Assembly (NCBI RefSeq): GCF_013368755.1
Contig: NC_049563.1
Coordinates: 1-64,000 of the forward strand
Direction: 5' to 3'
DNA length: 64,000 nucleotides
DNA from: Talaromyces rugulosus
Lineage: Eukaryota; Ascomycota; Eurotiomycetes; Eurotiales; Trichocomaceae
Positions 34,859-46,701 of this stretch are shown in pieces. Each line of letters starts with the position of its first letter. The stretch's first letter is position 1. The position numbers and the translations under genes were made by a program. The notes below the pieces were generated by a model. That model was not told the origin of the DNA and did no database searches. It saw only the letters and a program-made list of their open reading frames with translations.

Positions 34859-35539
34859 TCATATCATTTATTTCGCACATTTGCCTGCTTTCCTAGAATA
34901 ATCTTCACACTGAATTAAATCTACCCAAATGGTTACCGAAAACCGTTTGGTTGGGGACAATAAAAACCGAACTGCTCTGGTTTAGACAATCAGGAACGAT
35001 AACTGATCTATTCTGGTATTGTTTAGATCGCTTTTGGGTTCACCGAACCAAAGGTGACACTCCACTCTACCATGACAATAATGTCGCTACTTGACGCATC
35101 AATCCAAAATACCCCTTAGGTCGGGCCTGTATACTTCACTCCGCTAGCTCAGACTCAAAATAGGCTGTGACACACTCTAGGAAGCCGGGCTTCGTGCCAG
35201 GATTTCTCACAGAACGTGATTCTGATTACACAGTGGATGGTCTCAATAATAATATCTCGGCCGATGATACCCACCCACAGTCAGATTCAAAAAATTGTCT
35301 CGGCCTGTAGACTTGACTGAAGATCCGCCGTATGGGAACGGGGAGAAGTATGACTAGTCCATAACCTACATATTCTGTTCGCTTACACTCTTCATAGGTT
35401 CTATTACAAAGTAATATTACAATTTAGAGATGAAAATCAAATTGGATCGTTACCCATCGCCACATATGTAACTCCCCCAAGGGTACTACTTATCCAACCT
35501 CACCCATATTATACAAAAGTAAATCAAACACCCACAAAA
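34859..35539. other. Intergenic region between convergent genes
   Basis: AT-rich 3' flanks of the small secreted protein and the P450 gene; nothing else supported. Confidence 0.5.
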
Positions 35540-37245
35540 TCAGTTCGTGGCGACACCAGTCAGGCGGACCTTGACATTCCAAAATCCAGAAACAGGTCGG
35601 GCCACGACACAATCGCGTTCAAACGCGACATTTGCGGGAGAAGTGTCATATAACTCCATATCGAATCGACGGATGATAGCAGCGAGAACCATATAGACTT
35701 CCGCGGTAACGAGACTAGAGTTAAAGTATGAGCAAAAAATACCAAATCAGGCGAGAGACGCGCTCACTTATAACCGATGCAGTTCCGGGGTCCTCGCGAG
35801 AAAGGGACCAAGGCCTGGAGCATTTTGTTATGCTGCTTGGGGTCTGCCTCGAGCCAGCGATCCGGGTTGAAAGAATGTGGGTCGGGGAAGGGATCCTCGT
35901 GCATATGGATTAGGCGTGCGCTGGCGCTAACGGTACTCTATATGATTGTGATTAGCATCGTTATTGAGCGATGAGACGACATGTCTACTCACTCCTGGTG
36001 GCATGGCGTGGCCCTGACAAACTAAGGTTTCCTGCGTGGCCACACGTGCGATGCGAATAGTACCGGGCGAGAATCTGAGCACTTCGTGGAACACGGCCCG
36101 CTATTGTTGATTTTTTCGTCAGCATGTGCCCATGTTGAAGTGAACTCGTATCATACCATTAGTGGAAGCTGCTCTAATTGCAGCCACGAAGGGGCGTCTG
36201 TCGGTGCAGGCATCACCGCCTTGAGTTCCTCGCGTAGCTTAAGCCAGAGAGGCTGCTGTTGCACTAGTTGGTAGATACCCATCAGTAGGGTGCCGCTCGT
36301 AGGCTCAGTTGCGGCGCCCAGGATGATGTTCACGGTCTCGCGGATGAACTCAGGGGACCTGATCTCGGCAGGCATGGAGGGATCAGTCAAAGTTTCCATC
36401 ACCGTGTTGATACCATGATTCTTGATCACGGGCTCCTTGTTGATTCTCTTCTGTAGCTCATAAATACCAGCCAACTTGGGCCGGAACTGGCACATAAACC
36501 AAGGTGGAAGGTGGCTGAGGAGGGGGGTTAGAAACGGAAAAAAGCGGTTGACATGGAACTGGTCCGTCATTTCGCGCATGGCACCCAAGATAACATTATT
36601 AAATTGCTTATCTCGGAGAAATCCCAGGTCTTTGCCGTAGGTGAATTCGGTTACTGTGTCGGCTGTCAGGCCCGTAAACTCGTGCTCGAGATCCACCACG
36701 CGACCTTCGGTATTGTAGGCTGTCTCGAGGTCTTCCATAACCATGGCAATCTTTCGCTGGATCATAGGAACAATTTCCACAATAGCTTTCTTGGAGAATA
36801 CAGGGTTGAGATGTTTCCTGCGGACATTGTGATGATCGTGGTCGATGATGCTGGGGAGTGATTCGCTTGAGCGAAGACCAGCCATCGCGGCGAAGCTCTT
36901 GTCCCGCTTGCGGCCGCCAGAGGCGCAGATCTCGCCATAGAACGAGGGGTCATTAATATGAACCTGATAGGGGTTGATCCGCACTACAGGGCCTGCTTCT
37001 GTGTAAGTGGGAAAGGTCTGTGGTCGTCTGACAATTGCAAGATATATGCACTTACCATATTTCTCGTGCATTTTCTCGACTTCCCACAAATATCTCCCAT
37101 CGCGGATCACATCGTGATAGAATTCTGGCAGACTCGAGATGGCTGCCAGCTTTGGGCCCGGGATTTTGGCGAGGGGGTGGAAGTACAAACGATAGATTGC
37201 TCTCAGGGCGAGAAAGATGACCGCGAGACCGACGTAGACCCACAT
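35540..37245 (-). CDS. Cytochrome P450 monooxygenase, five exons
   Basis: Exons 37245-37056, 36992-36157, 36100-35993, 35937-35768 and 35714-35540 join in phase to 493 codons (492 aa), the full length of a microsomal P450. Introns are 63, 56, 55 and 53 bp with GTAAGT, GTATGA, GTGAGT and GTGAGC donors. An N-terminal membrane anchor (residues 1-20) and the hinge HPLAKIPGPK are followed by the I-helix ILGAATEPTSGT, the ExxR helix HEVLRF, FNPDRW and the heme loop FSRGPRNCIG with Cys431 as thiolate ligand. All catalytic signatures are present. The N-terminal half resembles the fungal CYP58/CYP65-like group that oxidises terpenoid or polyketide scaffolds; the substrate cannot be told. The first intron is a multiple of three and open, so automatic calls may retain it and then stop early at 36151. 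Confidence 0.92.
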
Positions 37246-37328
37246 TATGTCGATTATGGGTTCCCAAGTTGGATAGTGAACATGAGTTTAGTAGAAATCA
37301 ACATGATAACCATCTGAAATACTTTCAT

Positions 37329-37336
37329 ATTTATAG
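37329..37336 (-). promoter_or_regulatory. TATA box for the P450 gene
   Basis: On the minus strand this reads TATAAATA, 84 bp before the ATG at 37245. Confidence 0.5.
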
Positions 37337-38556
37337 GACGCACGGACGGACAATAAAGATATACCGGTAGAAAGAAATTATATAATCGGTACCATTGGAA
37401 GTACTCCGTACTAGGGATTAAATACTGCTAGCCCACAGCAGATCCACAAGATCCAGACCAACTTGGGGGCTAAAAGTTTATCGCAGGCCGCGTCAAATAC
37501 ATAGCGTTATACAGACGTCGAACCAATCAAGTGCCCCGTGAATCAAAAACCTCAGAACCTAGGCACCTTCTGTTTTCCGAACAATCCTCGGATTACTCTA
37601 CCCTCTATACATGCCCTACAGATAGTAACAAATTATTCAACTAGGTTCATAACAATAATTGGAATTGGTTAACCCGGAAACCCTGTAATCTAAGCATAGG
37701 CGCAGGCAGCCTATAAAGCAACCTTGATTAGTTAGAATGCAACGCACTAGTCCTCTCCACTCAGGTCGCCTAAATCGCCCATATTATCCTGTAAAAACCT
37801 TTAGTATCATTAATACGACACCCTATCCTGGCAAGATTGCTATAGGTTTTTACGCGGCTGGAATAGCCGAAGCCCGGTCAGGAATTATGCTCTTATTCCT
37901 TTTTGACTCATAAAGCTACATTTCTTCTTTACTCCTAGTGAATTATAACTTGCCATGGCCTGTACCCATATACATGTTACTACATTCGTTTGCGTTTTAA
38001 CATGTTTTCGGGAGAACGAGATCTAACGAGGCGCTGTGGATGTGACTAGCTAGAATAAATGTGCAGGGAATGATTAGTAAAAAAAGGGGCACTCTTGAAC
38101 GATATCGAATCGTTGATGAATGAAAACGTAAACTCTAATAAAGAACATCAATTGTGCATGGGAATGTTTATGACTCGGTAGCAACATTATTTGTCATTCT
38201 CCAATTTTCTCCATGCTCCGGGATTTGAACATTGCCCCTCTCAGCTTTTCTCCCTCGAGCAATATTCCGCCACATACTCTACATAGTGGAGACCACCCTA
38301 TCATTGCGTGTTTTTCTTTGAATGCCATTATTGAGAGCCGTAATATAAGTAAACCCTCATCTCCCAACATGGGCACTCAGGTCGACCTTACGCACGTAAC
38401 CCTCAAGAAATTCCTTTCTAAGAAAAGATAGCAACCCCAAACACACTCAGTAAGACCCTTAACCCCTAACATGATATCTATGATGGTAATTTTTCTCTAA
38501 TCTATGGAAGGCCTACCCCAGGCATTATACTCATAGAAGCGCAAAGAGCTATCAAC
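37337..38556. other. Divergent intergenic region between the P450 and the decarboxylase-like gene
   Basis: 1.2 kb without an ORF of note. It holds the promoters of two divergently transcribed genes, which may therefore be co-regulated. I could not pick out a convincing repeated regulator site by eye. Confidence 0.45.
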
Positions 38557-39339
38557 ATGGATTTTATTAATGGCAAAGTTTCCTCCAAGGATTTGAGTTA
38601 TCCCATTCCATTCTTTTCCCCGCCGTACGAGGCGCCTACTGGAACCATGGAGTGGAACGGAGTCAGCTCGATCATTATACGATACCGCACGGATGGTGAG
38701 CTGATTCGACATCTCCTCCCGGACAACCTTACGATCGAGCGCAACCCAATTGTGACTTTGATGATTATTGACTACGGCCCGGCCCCACTGGGAGCCTGCT
38801 TTGAAGTGTTTCAAATGGTCGAAGTTCTTTACAACGGCAAGAAATTCAACTTCTCCATCCTCCTAGTCCTCGATAACCCAAGAGCCGTCTACATTGGCCG
38901 GGAACTCTTTGGATTTCCGAAGCTTCTTGGCGAGGTAGAATTTAAGCCCTTGCTCGCGGATCAGACTGCCGAGATTCGGGGGCATTGTATCTCACCTTTG
39001 GATAATACTACGCCTGCCTTGGAATATTCCTTTAAACCGACCACCCGCTTGTCTAGCGAGGCTGCATCGCAGTTTGGGGGCGGTGGTGCCCCGGTGCTTA
39101 ACCTTCGGTTGATACCATCTTCTGTGCCTGGGGCGAAACCGTCAGTTCGGGAATTCGTCGAGGTGGATTTCCATCTGGAGGTTGGGGAAGTCTGGGAGGG
39201 AGATTGCGAATTCAAATTCCCTTCGACAGCAGAGTCAGAGCCGTTCCATCAACTCCCGGTCGTCGAACGACTATCTACGCATCTGGTCCGGAAGTGCACT
39301 TCTTTTGTCACACTTGGAGAACAGGCATTTAGGTTCTAG
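38557..39339 (+). CDS. Acetoacetate decarboxylase-like protein
   Basis: An intronless 260-aa frame with the hallmarks of the acetoacetate decarboxylase superfamily: PIPFFSPPYEAPTGT near the N-terminus, the LLP-type motif RHLLPDNL, a FEVFQ core strand, and VYIGRELFGFPKLLGE. In this family the Schiff-base lysine lies in a GREL..(Y/F)PKK motif; Lys122 matches it, but the neighbouring lysine that lowers its pKa in the bacterial enzyme is Leu123. That favours a different Schiff-base reaction (for example aldol or dehydration chemistry known from other superfamily members) over simple acetoacetate decarboxylation. It stands between the P450 and the ammonia-lyase and could act on an intermediate of the same pathway. 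Soluble; no signal peptide. Confidence 0.85.
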   Translation: MDFINGKVSSKDLSYPIPFFSPPYEAPTGTMEWNGVSSIIIRYRTDGELIRHLLPDNLTIERNPIVTLMIIDYGPAPLGACFEVFQMVEVLYNGKKFNFSILLVLDNPRAVYIGRELFGFPKLLGEVEFKPLLADQTAEIRGHCISPLDNTTPALEYSFKPTTRLSSEAASQFGGGGAPVLNLRLIPSSVPGAKPSVREFVEVDFHLEVGEVWEGDCEFKFPSTAESEPFHQLPVVERLSTHLVRKCTSFVTLGEQAFRF

Positions 39340-40681
39340 ATGTTGTGATAGAGTTGGTTAACTGGGGATAAATACTACCATGGACATCGGTCGGATCGTA
39401 CACATTTAATGAGCGGCTTAAGGAGATAGGAGAGAAAAACCAGAACCGATAAGCGCCTTGATATAGGTTCCGCTCTTTGTCATCGGCTAGGTTCTATATC
39501 ACGAAGGACATATATGAATATCGCAATTGGTGCCTTCTATCTACTTTCGAAGGTGATCTTTCCTGGCTTACATAAACTTGAATATATCGACAGTAACACA
39601 CATTGGAATGCGAGGAACCTACATCAATATCTAAGCAGTTTCCTCTCTGGGGTATCTCAAGAACAGTGCCGTATTAAGCTAGGCATTCGTGTACTACCGT
39701 ATGGCTTTTCAGACCTCGCCAAAGTAGCATATCTCCGCCAACTTCTGTCTAGCTAGGGCGATCTGGGTGTTGAGGAACTATTCAAAAACGACCATTATTA
39801 AAGTGTGTCGTTCACATGCCTGACGCGTAAAGAGACAAAGTTGCCCCCATATCAAGTATCTCATTATACACGATTCTTTCGTTGAAGACTATAGAATTAA
39901 TCGCGGTGAACTTATCCACGCGATCAATCCTATAAGAGGTCAGTTGAAATCTACTGGTCAGAACGCCCTAGTAAGTCGCTAGGTTTTCAAGGAAAGACTA
40001 TATGGCCCGTTTTAATAACTTTGCTAATGTAATACATGATATAGGTCCTAATGTTTTCTGTTATGCATCCGCAACATCTCCATCTCGTCGAAGCATACTA
40101 CGATGGCCAGAAGTTGAGAATGTGCGGTTCAGCATAAATCATACAATCTGTGTTAGAGGCATAGTTGTGGTTATATAAGACAATATCAAAGATCTATCTG
40201 TTATTTGGAAATGAGACGTCAAATAACGACATCTAGATACTTTGGAAGCATACAATACCACCGAAGCCAGACTTGCGAATCTCTGTATATTGTAGGTAGA
40301 TTGATGGAAAGGCAAATCATGACTAATCCACCTATCTAATACGGAGGCATAACAATTCTCCCAACAAATTTGTACCTTTCTATCAATTGATATTTAGATT
40401 CAACCCGTATTGAACATATATCGCGGGTTCTGTTGGCAGCTACCCAGTTGACGTCGTCGCCAGCTGGCTTGTCGCCGATGCGGCTACGCCATGATATATA
40501 TTATTTAAACTATTGATGAATGAGTGCCTTTCAAGCCGTTATTATTTTACTAATTTCATCTTTCTTCGACACGATGCTTAATCTGCTAGCATTTCACCTT
40601 CCAGCAGCAACGCAAGCACGCAGGCTTTCCTGGATGGTTTGCATTTGTAGCACAGTTAGTAGATGCGGTAGACTCGAGCAA
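39340..40681. other. Intergenic region
   Basis: No supported gene. An 80-codon ORF at 39514-39756 has reasonable composition but no recognised motif and no homologous context, so I leave it uncalled. Confidence 0.45.
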
Positions 40682-41755
40682 TCACTGGGAAATGCACAGC
40701 AACTGGCCCTGCCCGCGAGAAAGCGCGTCTGCTGAATGATCTAGGTAATTTAGGGTAGTGGCTGAGTTTAGATTATCTGTACTGATAGCATGTAGAAGAC
40801 GGACTTTCCGGTGTACTTCAAGCATTTCTTCATTGGTATAGCAACGTAGCGGATCGAGATTCTCGCTCATTGAGCGTCGGAACAGCCCAGGGTCCTGCGA
40901 CACTATAGTAACAGCCTGTCGGAGTTGATGCAGCGTCACTTCACTAATATCGATATCATCGATCTTTATGGGACTGAGTTCTGCCTCCAAGCCCCGGATG
41001 ATTGCCAGCGTGAGCGTCCTTTTTCCCACACTTGTGCGCCCTACGACAGCAACACGCTCGCCCGGTAGGACGTTGAAACCAATATCATTGAAGACTGGAG
41101 GCAGCTCAGGCGCGTACCGAGTTTTGTATCCTTCGAAGTGAACTCCACCCTGCGACGGGCAGTGCTCAGGAATATCGACGGTCCTTATGAATGGCTGCTT
41201 AACTTCCTGCTCTATCTCAGTGCATTTAAGGACTCGTTCCAGTGAATTTAGATTCTGTTGGACAATAATATAAAGTTGCACATACCACATGTTTATTTCG
41301 TTTAAATTCGCAGCATATGGAAGTACAAGTGTCGCGCTACTGGAGTAAGTTGATTCCAAATTCTATATCACAAAGGCTGCAGTGAAGAACATGATAAAAA
41401 GGCCAAGAACATTGACCTGGATAGTAATCCACTGCTGGCTAGCCCATTGGAGCAAATACGGAGAGTACGGTGGAATCGACATTGTGTATTGATGCAATGC
41501 ATGAGCGATTTGATCCAGAGATTCATGGTCACTACTGGCCACGGGCTGAAAGTCGGTGTGGTTTTTCCTTGCATTTTGCGAACAGAAATAGAAATATGAG
41601 ATGAAGCATGTAATCACCGAGGCTAGACATGCTCCTAGTAGAATAAGAGTGAGAAGGTAGCTATTCGACACACAGTCTGATAGGCGGTTACCATACCAGA
41701 ACGGTGAAGAGCACCAAAAGTTCAATGTGCTAGTGATTGTGTTTGCCAGACACAA
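40682..41755 (-). pseudogene. ABC transporter (ABCC/MRP-type) pseudogene fragment
   Basis: On the minus strand a membrane-rich piece (41755-41363) ends at an in-frame TAG at 41363-41365. The same frame continues with MWYVQLYIIVQQNLNSLERV, a typical ABCC linker into the second nucleotide-binding domain. Walker A reads GRTSVGKRTLT where the family has GxTGAGKSxLT, so three key positions are changed, including the Ser/Thr that binds magnesium. The Q-loop (SQDPGLF) and the signature (LSRGQGQLLC) remain, and the frame stops before Walker B. The first half of the transporter is missing. This is a dead exporter relic and may once have served the neighbouring pathway genes. Confidence 0.85.
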
Positions 41756-42919
41756 GGGGCAAGTGTATTCTACTCAAAGCTGCGGAGAGATTGCGGGTGC
41801 AAAAGTGTTTCCTAACGTTGTGGAACGTCCGAATGGGCGAATACTAGCCAGGCTTCCGGCAATGAGCTATGATAGGATTACCAATTAGTTACAACACTAT
41901 GACAAATAATAAAAACACACCGTCTTTGTGTATCATAATCTGGTTGGAAATTTAGAAATATCTCCACTAGCTTAGCTACCAACATCAGATATCTTTGTTG
42001 CAGCGTGTTGACATAGTATCAAGGTTCGAATGTAATGTAAGGAGTATGGAATTTGATCTCCTCAGAAAAGTACTCATTACTCGCCGAATAATACCCTCGA
42101 GATAAAGAAAATAATGCAAGACCAGCCGGTATGCATGACGAGAAACACAGGACGAAGTTAGGGTGGTTGGCTCAGAGTCCAGTCTTACCACATTCTCGCC
42201 AGCGTCAAATGGGTAAATATGGAGTTGGCTTCGGTGGCCGAGACTGTGCATCTACCCTATGCGGAGTTGTACTGTAGAATGAGAACAAAAAAAGAAAAGA
42301 CAATACAAGGACGGTCAAGCGCCAAGTGGAGTTACTGTAATGTGGTGACTGTGTATTATATCACATTACGAAGGATCGGCATACCGACTGTAATCTATCC
42401 CACCTTCAAAAATCGTCTTTTTGAATTAATGTCTTAAAGGGTCCTTAGTATTTTAATTTAATAAGATAATAGGCAGTTGTACATAAAATACCTAAATTAT
42501 ATCTAGAATTCAAAAGAATTTGGATAGAATGTAACTATAATAACTAAGAGAAAAATGGTAGACGTATTACATTAGTAGCTGCAAAACCAAAAATCTGTGA
42601 GATTTCTAAATCATAACCTGCGACATAGTGTGACTAGACCCACTATGTCTTAACTTGGGTATTCTTTATTTATCGAAGGAAAGCGGGGACTGAATTTACC
42701 GTAATGCCATAAAAGTCTCATTATAGGATACTTGCATATGTGAGAGACAATAAGTTGACTTGCCTTGCTGCTAGTCCGGTCTCTAATAGGTGAACAACCC
42801 AAATTCCTGCTCTTAAATAAAGAAAAGTGGAAACAAATAAACAGGAGCCCAGATAAGAAATACTTTTTTAGTTATTCCCTTAAATAAGAGTCCCAGCCAT
42901 ATCAATTGAACAGTGAGCA
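41756..42919. other. Intergenic region
   Basis: No supported gene. The 88-codon minus-strand frame at 41985-42251 has no recognisable motif. The right part, rich in TTATTTAAATAAGAG-like sequence, is upstream of the ammonia-lyase. Confidence 0.45.
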
Positions 42920-45267
42920 ATGTTAAGGTGGCAACCAGTCATGTCTAGACAAAGCCCTCACCTGGTCAAGGTTCACGAGCTTTGGAAGCTCATACGACAG
43001 CGATCGAAGGAGCAGAGCTATGAACTGAACGGGAAATTACTACACATTGCAGAAGTGGTAGCAACTTCACAGTACGTCACTTTAGTATGTTTGTACAAAT
43101 ATCAAAGGCCATTGTCTTGACTGGATGATTAGACAGGCCAGTACGCCACAGCTGTCAGAAGATCCAAAGATCATAAACCGGTTGCAAGATAGCGTGGATG
43201 TTTTATTCGACCATTTAGCTAGGGGTTGGTATGTTTACGGTATGTCGCAATGTATCCGGGTTTTCCATTTCGACATGTAGAAACTGATAGTTAATTGCTC
43301 GCTTAGGTGTCAACACTGATTTTGGAGGTAGTGCCGACTCGCGTACGACCGAGGTCATAGAGCTACAAAAGGCGCTGATGCAACTCACGCAGAGTGGTAT
43401 CCCAACGAAACCTTCCAATGGTTCATTGATCCCTGGACACTCCACGCCTCTGGAATGGGTGCGCGCTGCAATGGTCGTGAGATGCAACGCTTCGCTCCGA
43501 GGACATTCAGCCGTCTCACTTACCATCATCAAGGCTATAATAAGTTTGTTAGAACATGGTCTAACGCCGGTAGTCCCACTTCGAGGTACCGTATCAGCTT
43601 CAGGAGACCTCATGCCTCTCGCCTATGTTACCGGTAGCATTGAGGGAAACCCAGACATTCTCCTCGAAAAGCACGGCAAGGTTTTCCGGTCGCACCAAGC
43701 TCTACAAGAGACTGGTCTCGCCCCTGTTTCTCTTGGTCCGAAGGAAGGATTGGGGTTGGTCAATGGAACAGCGTCATCAGCAGGTCTTGGTGCTCTGGTT
43801 GTGGCTCAAGCCCACTCACTTGCATTCCTCACACAGGTGTTGACTGGTGGGGCGGTTGAAGTTAGTAGACAATGTACATTTGTGTTATACGAATAGTGAA
43901 TAACTAACAGCCTTTTATCATCTCAGGCGCTTCGTGGGAGCTCAGAGAGCTTCCATCCGTTCATTGCCCGAGCACGTCCGCACCCAGGGCAGATCGAGTG
44001 TGCCCGCAACATTGCCTACTTCCTTGGGGGTTCTCATCTATCTCGAGACGTTCTTGAACCAAAATCCCGTCGACGCGAAGATTTGGTGCAAGACCGATAT
44101 TCTCTCCGCAGCGCTCCGCAATGGATCGGTCCACAATTAGAAGACTTGTTGCTGGCCGACCAACAAATCAGTATTGATCTGAACTCTTCATGTGACAACC
44201 CACTGGTTGATAGTTATTCTAACGACATTTACTACGGTTGTAACTTCCAAGCAGCAGCAGTCACCTCGGCGATGGAAAAAGCCCGCCTCGCGTTGCAGAT
44301 GTTTGGTCGAATTCTATTTGCACAGAGCACAGAGATGATTGACGTCCATCTCAGTGGCGGCCTTCCTGCCAACCTTGCTGCGGATAACCCTAATATCTCC
44401 TTCACCATGAAGGGGGTCGATATTAACATGGCTGCTTATATGGCCGAACTGTCCTATCTCGCCAACCCGATGAGTTCCCACGTGCAGGCAGCAGAAATGC
44501 ACAACCAGTCAGTCAATTCAATGGCTTTTGCCTCTGCTCGTATGAGCCAAGACGCGATCGACGTGTTGACCAACATGTGTGCCTGCAGCGTCTTCATTGT
44601 TTCGCAGGAACTGGACCTTCGCGCTCTTCACATGGCATTCATAGCCGATGCAACCAAAGCTCTTGCGTCGACGATTGAATTGGCATTTTCCAACAAGGTA
44701 GAGGATGACCAGTTAAATTCACTTCAAACAAGCGTCCAAGCTAATGTTGATCGCGCTTGGGGATCAACTGCAAAATTGAACCTATATGATCGCTGCGCAT
44801 CACTTATTGATTCCACCGTGCCCATTGTCCTCTCGCATGTCGGCGGTGCCGTGGCTGACATTACTAAATGGAAGGAACACGCGGTCGGCGTGGTTTGGAA
44901 AGTCTGGAAAAAGACGTTTGCGTCCTTTTCAGCTGCTCCCCATACGTCGCACCTTTTGGGCGCTGGATCGCGCGTGCTGTATGATTTCGTACGCATCACG
45001 CTTGGTGTACCCTTCCACCAGGGTTTTCTCGAGCACCCGACTGCCGACGGTCAAACTTTTCACGGCCGGCCGAAGAAGACAATTGGTGGATGGATCTCGA
45101 TCATACGCGAGATTATCCAGTGTGGTTCGATATACGATGATCTATTGGCTCTTGCTGAAGGGTTATTGCCAACAGCTGGCGGCAGGAACTGGACGAATGG
45201 AAAAAATAGCACCATGTGTCATGGGTACACGAACGGAGAAGTCCCGGGGTGGGAAAAATCAGAGTAG
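42920..45267 (+). CDS. Phenylalanine/aromatic amino acid ammonia-lyase (MIO family), four exons
   Basis: Exons 42920-43071, 43133-43239, 43307-43860 and 43927-45267 join in phase to 718 codons (717 aa), the normal size of fungal PAL. Introns are 61, 67 and 66 bp. The enzyme family removes ammonia from phenylalanine or tyrosine to give cinnamate or coumarate, using an MIO cofactor formed from Ala-Ser-Gly; here it lies in TVSASGDLMPLAYV at residues 184-186. Also seen are GHSTPLEWVRAAM, LGLVNGTASSAGL, SCDNPLVD and AEMHNQSVNSMAFASAR, all core motifs. The loop GVNTGFGGSADTRT reads GVNTDFGGSADSRT, a Gly-to-Asp change near the active site. An ATG at 42941 is an alternative start. The first acceptor (43132) is chosen by phase; AGACAG four bases on would break the frame. 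Neighbours suggest an aromatic pathway. Confidence 0.92.
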
Positions 45268-46701
45268 GCGTATGCAGTGTTTCTTTTTTCCTCCGCTATT
45301 TTTGTCTCCTCCACCTGTTGTTTATTTAAATAGTGGCGCTTTAGTTGATTGAAAGGACGGTGAATGGGTAAATCAAAGTGAGATTAATTGAGTATTAGGT
45401 TACAGACATACACTAGTAGGAATGGGTGATGTTAGCATCTGTTAACTCTGCCTATACGCAAATGAACACTATCAAACCTGATATTTGATATAAAACGAAC
45501 CACCTGAGAGCCTACTAAAGGCTGAGTAAGCTCTCAAGCTTAGACGCCAAATCGGAATAAGACGGTAATAGTTAGAAAGTAGGTAGCAGCTGAGATGTCT
45601 CCTATATCAGTGTCTCGCACTTTAAATGTGGCTTTATCCAATGATCTTGTATACGCAATGTTTACCTCTAGTAGTACTAGAGCTGTAAAGGTTACTCATG
45701 AAAACTTGGTCACGGCGATACTATATTATTGTGGGCCAGGAGGATTTTAAATTAATGCTAATATATCATTTTTGGATAGTTCATTCTACTCATTTGATGC
45801 TTGCATCCTTAATTTTTTCTACATTATAAGGTGGCTGTCTCTGTGATCCTAATGATGGACTATGAAGGGTTATATTGGCGTTCTCATGCGAGATTATAAA
45901 GTCAACTAGGTTTAGTTTATTCTCTTAGTTTCTTAAACTATGAGCGCGAAATAGTTATTAGACTTAAATGATTTAATTTTAACTAGAGAACTGTTAATAT
46001 GAACCGGCAACGGGATATGTAGTAATAGTGTTTATCTGCTTACCTGTTTAATATGTATGGGCTGATTGAGTGCACCACGATTCTCTGTTTCAATTTTTTT
46101 CTAAATTGAAGATTCTGGTCACTTCAGATATATACATATAGATACCATAGCCGAGGAGTGAATCTCTGGTTAACGGAAATTGGAATTATGGACAAATCAG
46201 TGCCAATTGGTGCATTGGGGGAGATACTTATTGAAGGCCCGATTATTATCTAGATATTTTGAATGCACGGTCTATTGGCGAAAAATGAAGCTAGAGTACA
46301 AAAGAAAACAGCCCTGGGAAGGAATGCTTTCAACACAGACTCTCTGACTAATCAGAGCATCGCATGTTTAAAAAAAGGGAAATGGGGTAGCTGTTTTTCT
46401 GCGCGGTTTCAATTTTTTTTAAATTATATTGTATCCTAGGCCTAACTAATATCAGTCGCAGTAATTAGCTATTATTCGGTGATTTTTCTCCCCATATAGT
46501 ACAAATCTCATTTATATGCAAATTCGCTCCCATACACTTGGTATGGACAACCCCCTATTGTTAAATGAATCAAGTCACATGTAATTTTTGATCAGTTGAC
46601 CTAAATCAGAATTTAAATTGCATAATTGTATTGCCATTTTAAAACATCGCATGTTTGCCTCAACTAGTATTGGCAGCTTGTTATGTTATGAATCAAGCGG
46701 A
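45268..46701. other. Intergenic region between convergent genes
   Basis: AT-rich with no supported ORF; it holds the 3' flanks of the ammonia-lyase and methyltransferase genes. Confidence 0.5.

Noticed and set aside
36151..37245. P450 as a truncated 364-codon pseudogene
   Set aside because: The apparent stop lies in a regular 56-bp intron; three further exons with intact ExxR and heme-binding motifs complete the gene.
39514..39756. 80-codon plus-strand ORF
   Set aside because: Short, no motif, no supported promoter.
43378..45267. Ammonia-lyase as two separate broken ORFs
   Set aside because: Four exons with good splice sites join in phase to a 717-residue enzyme.
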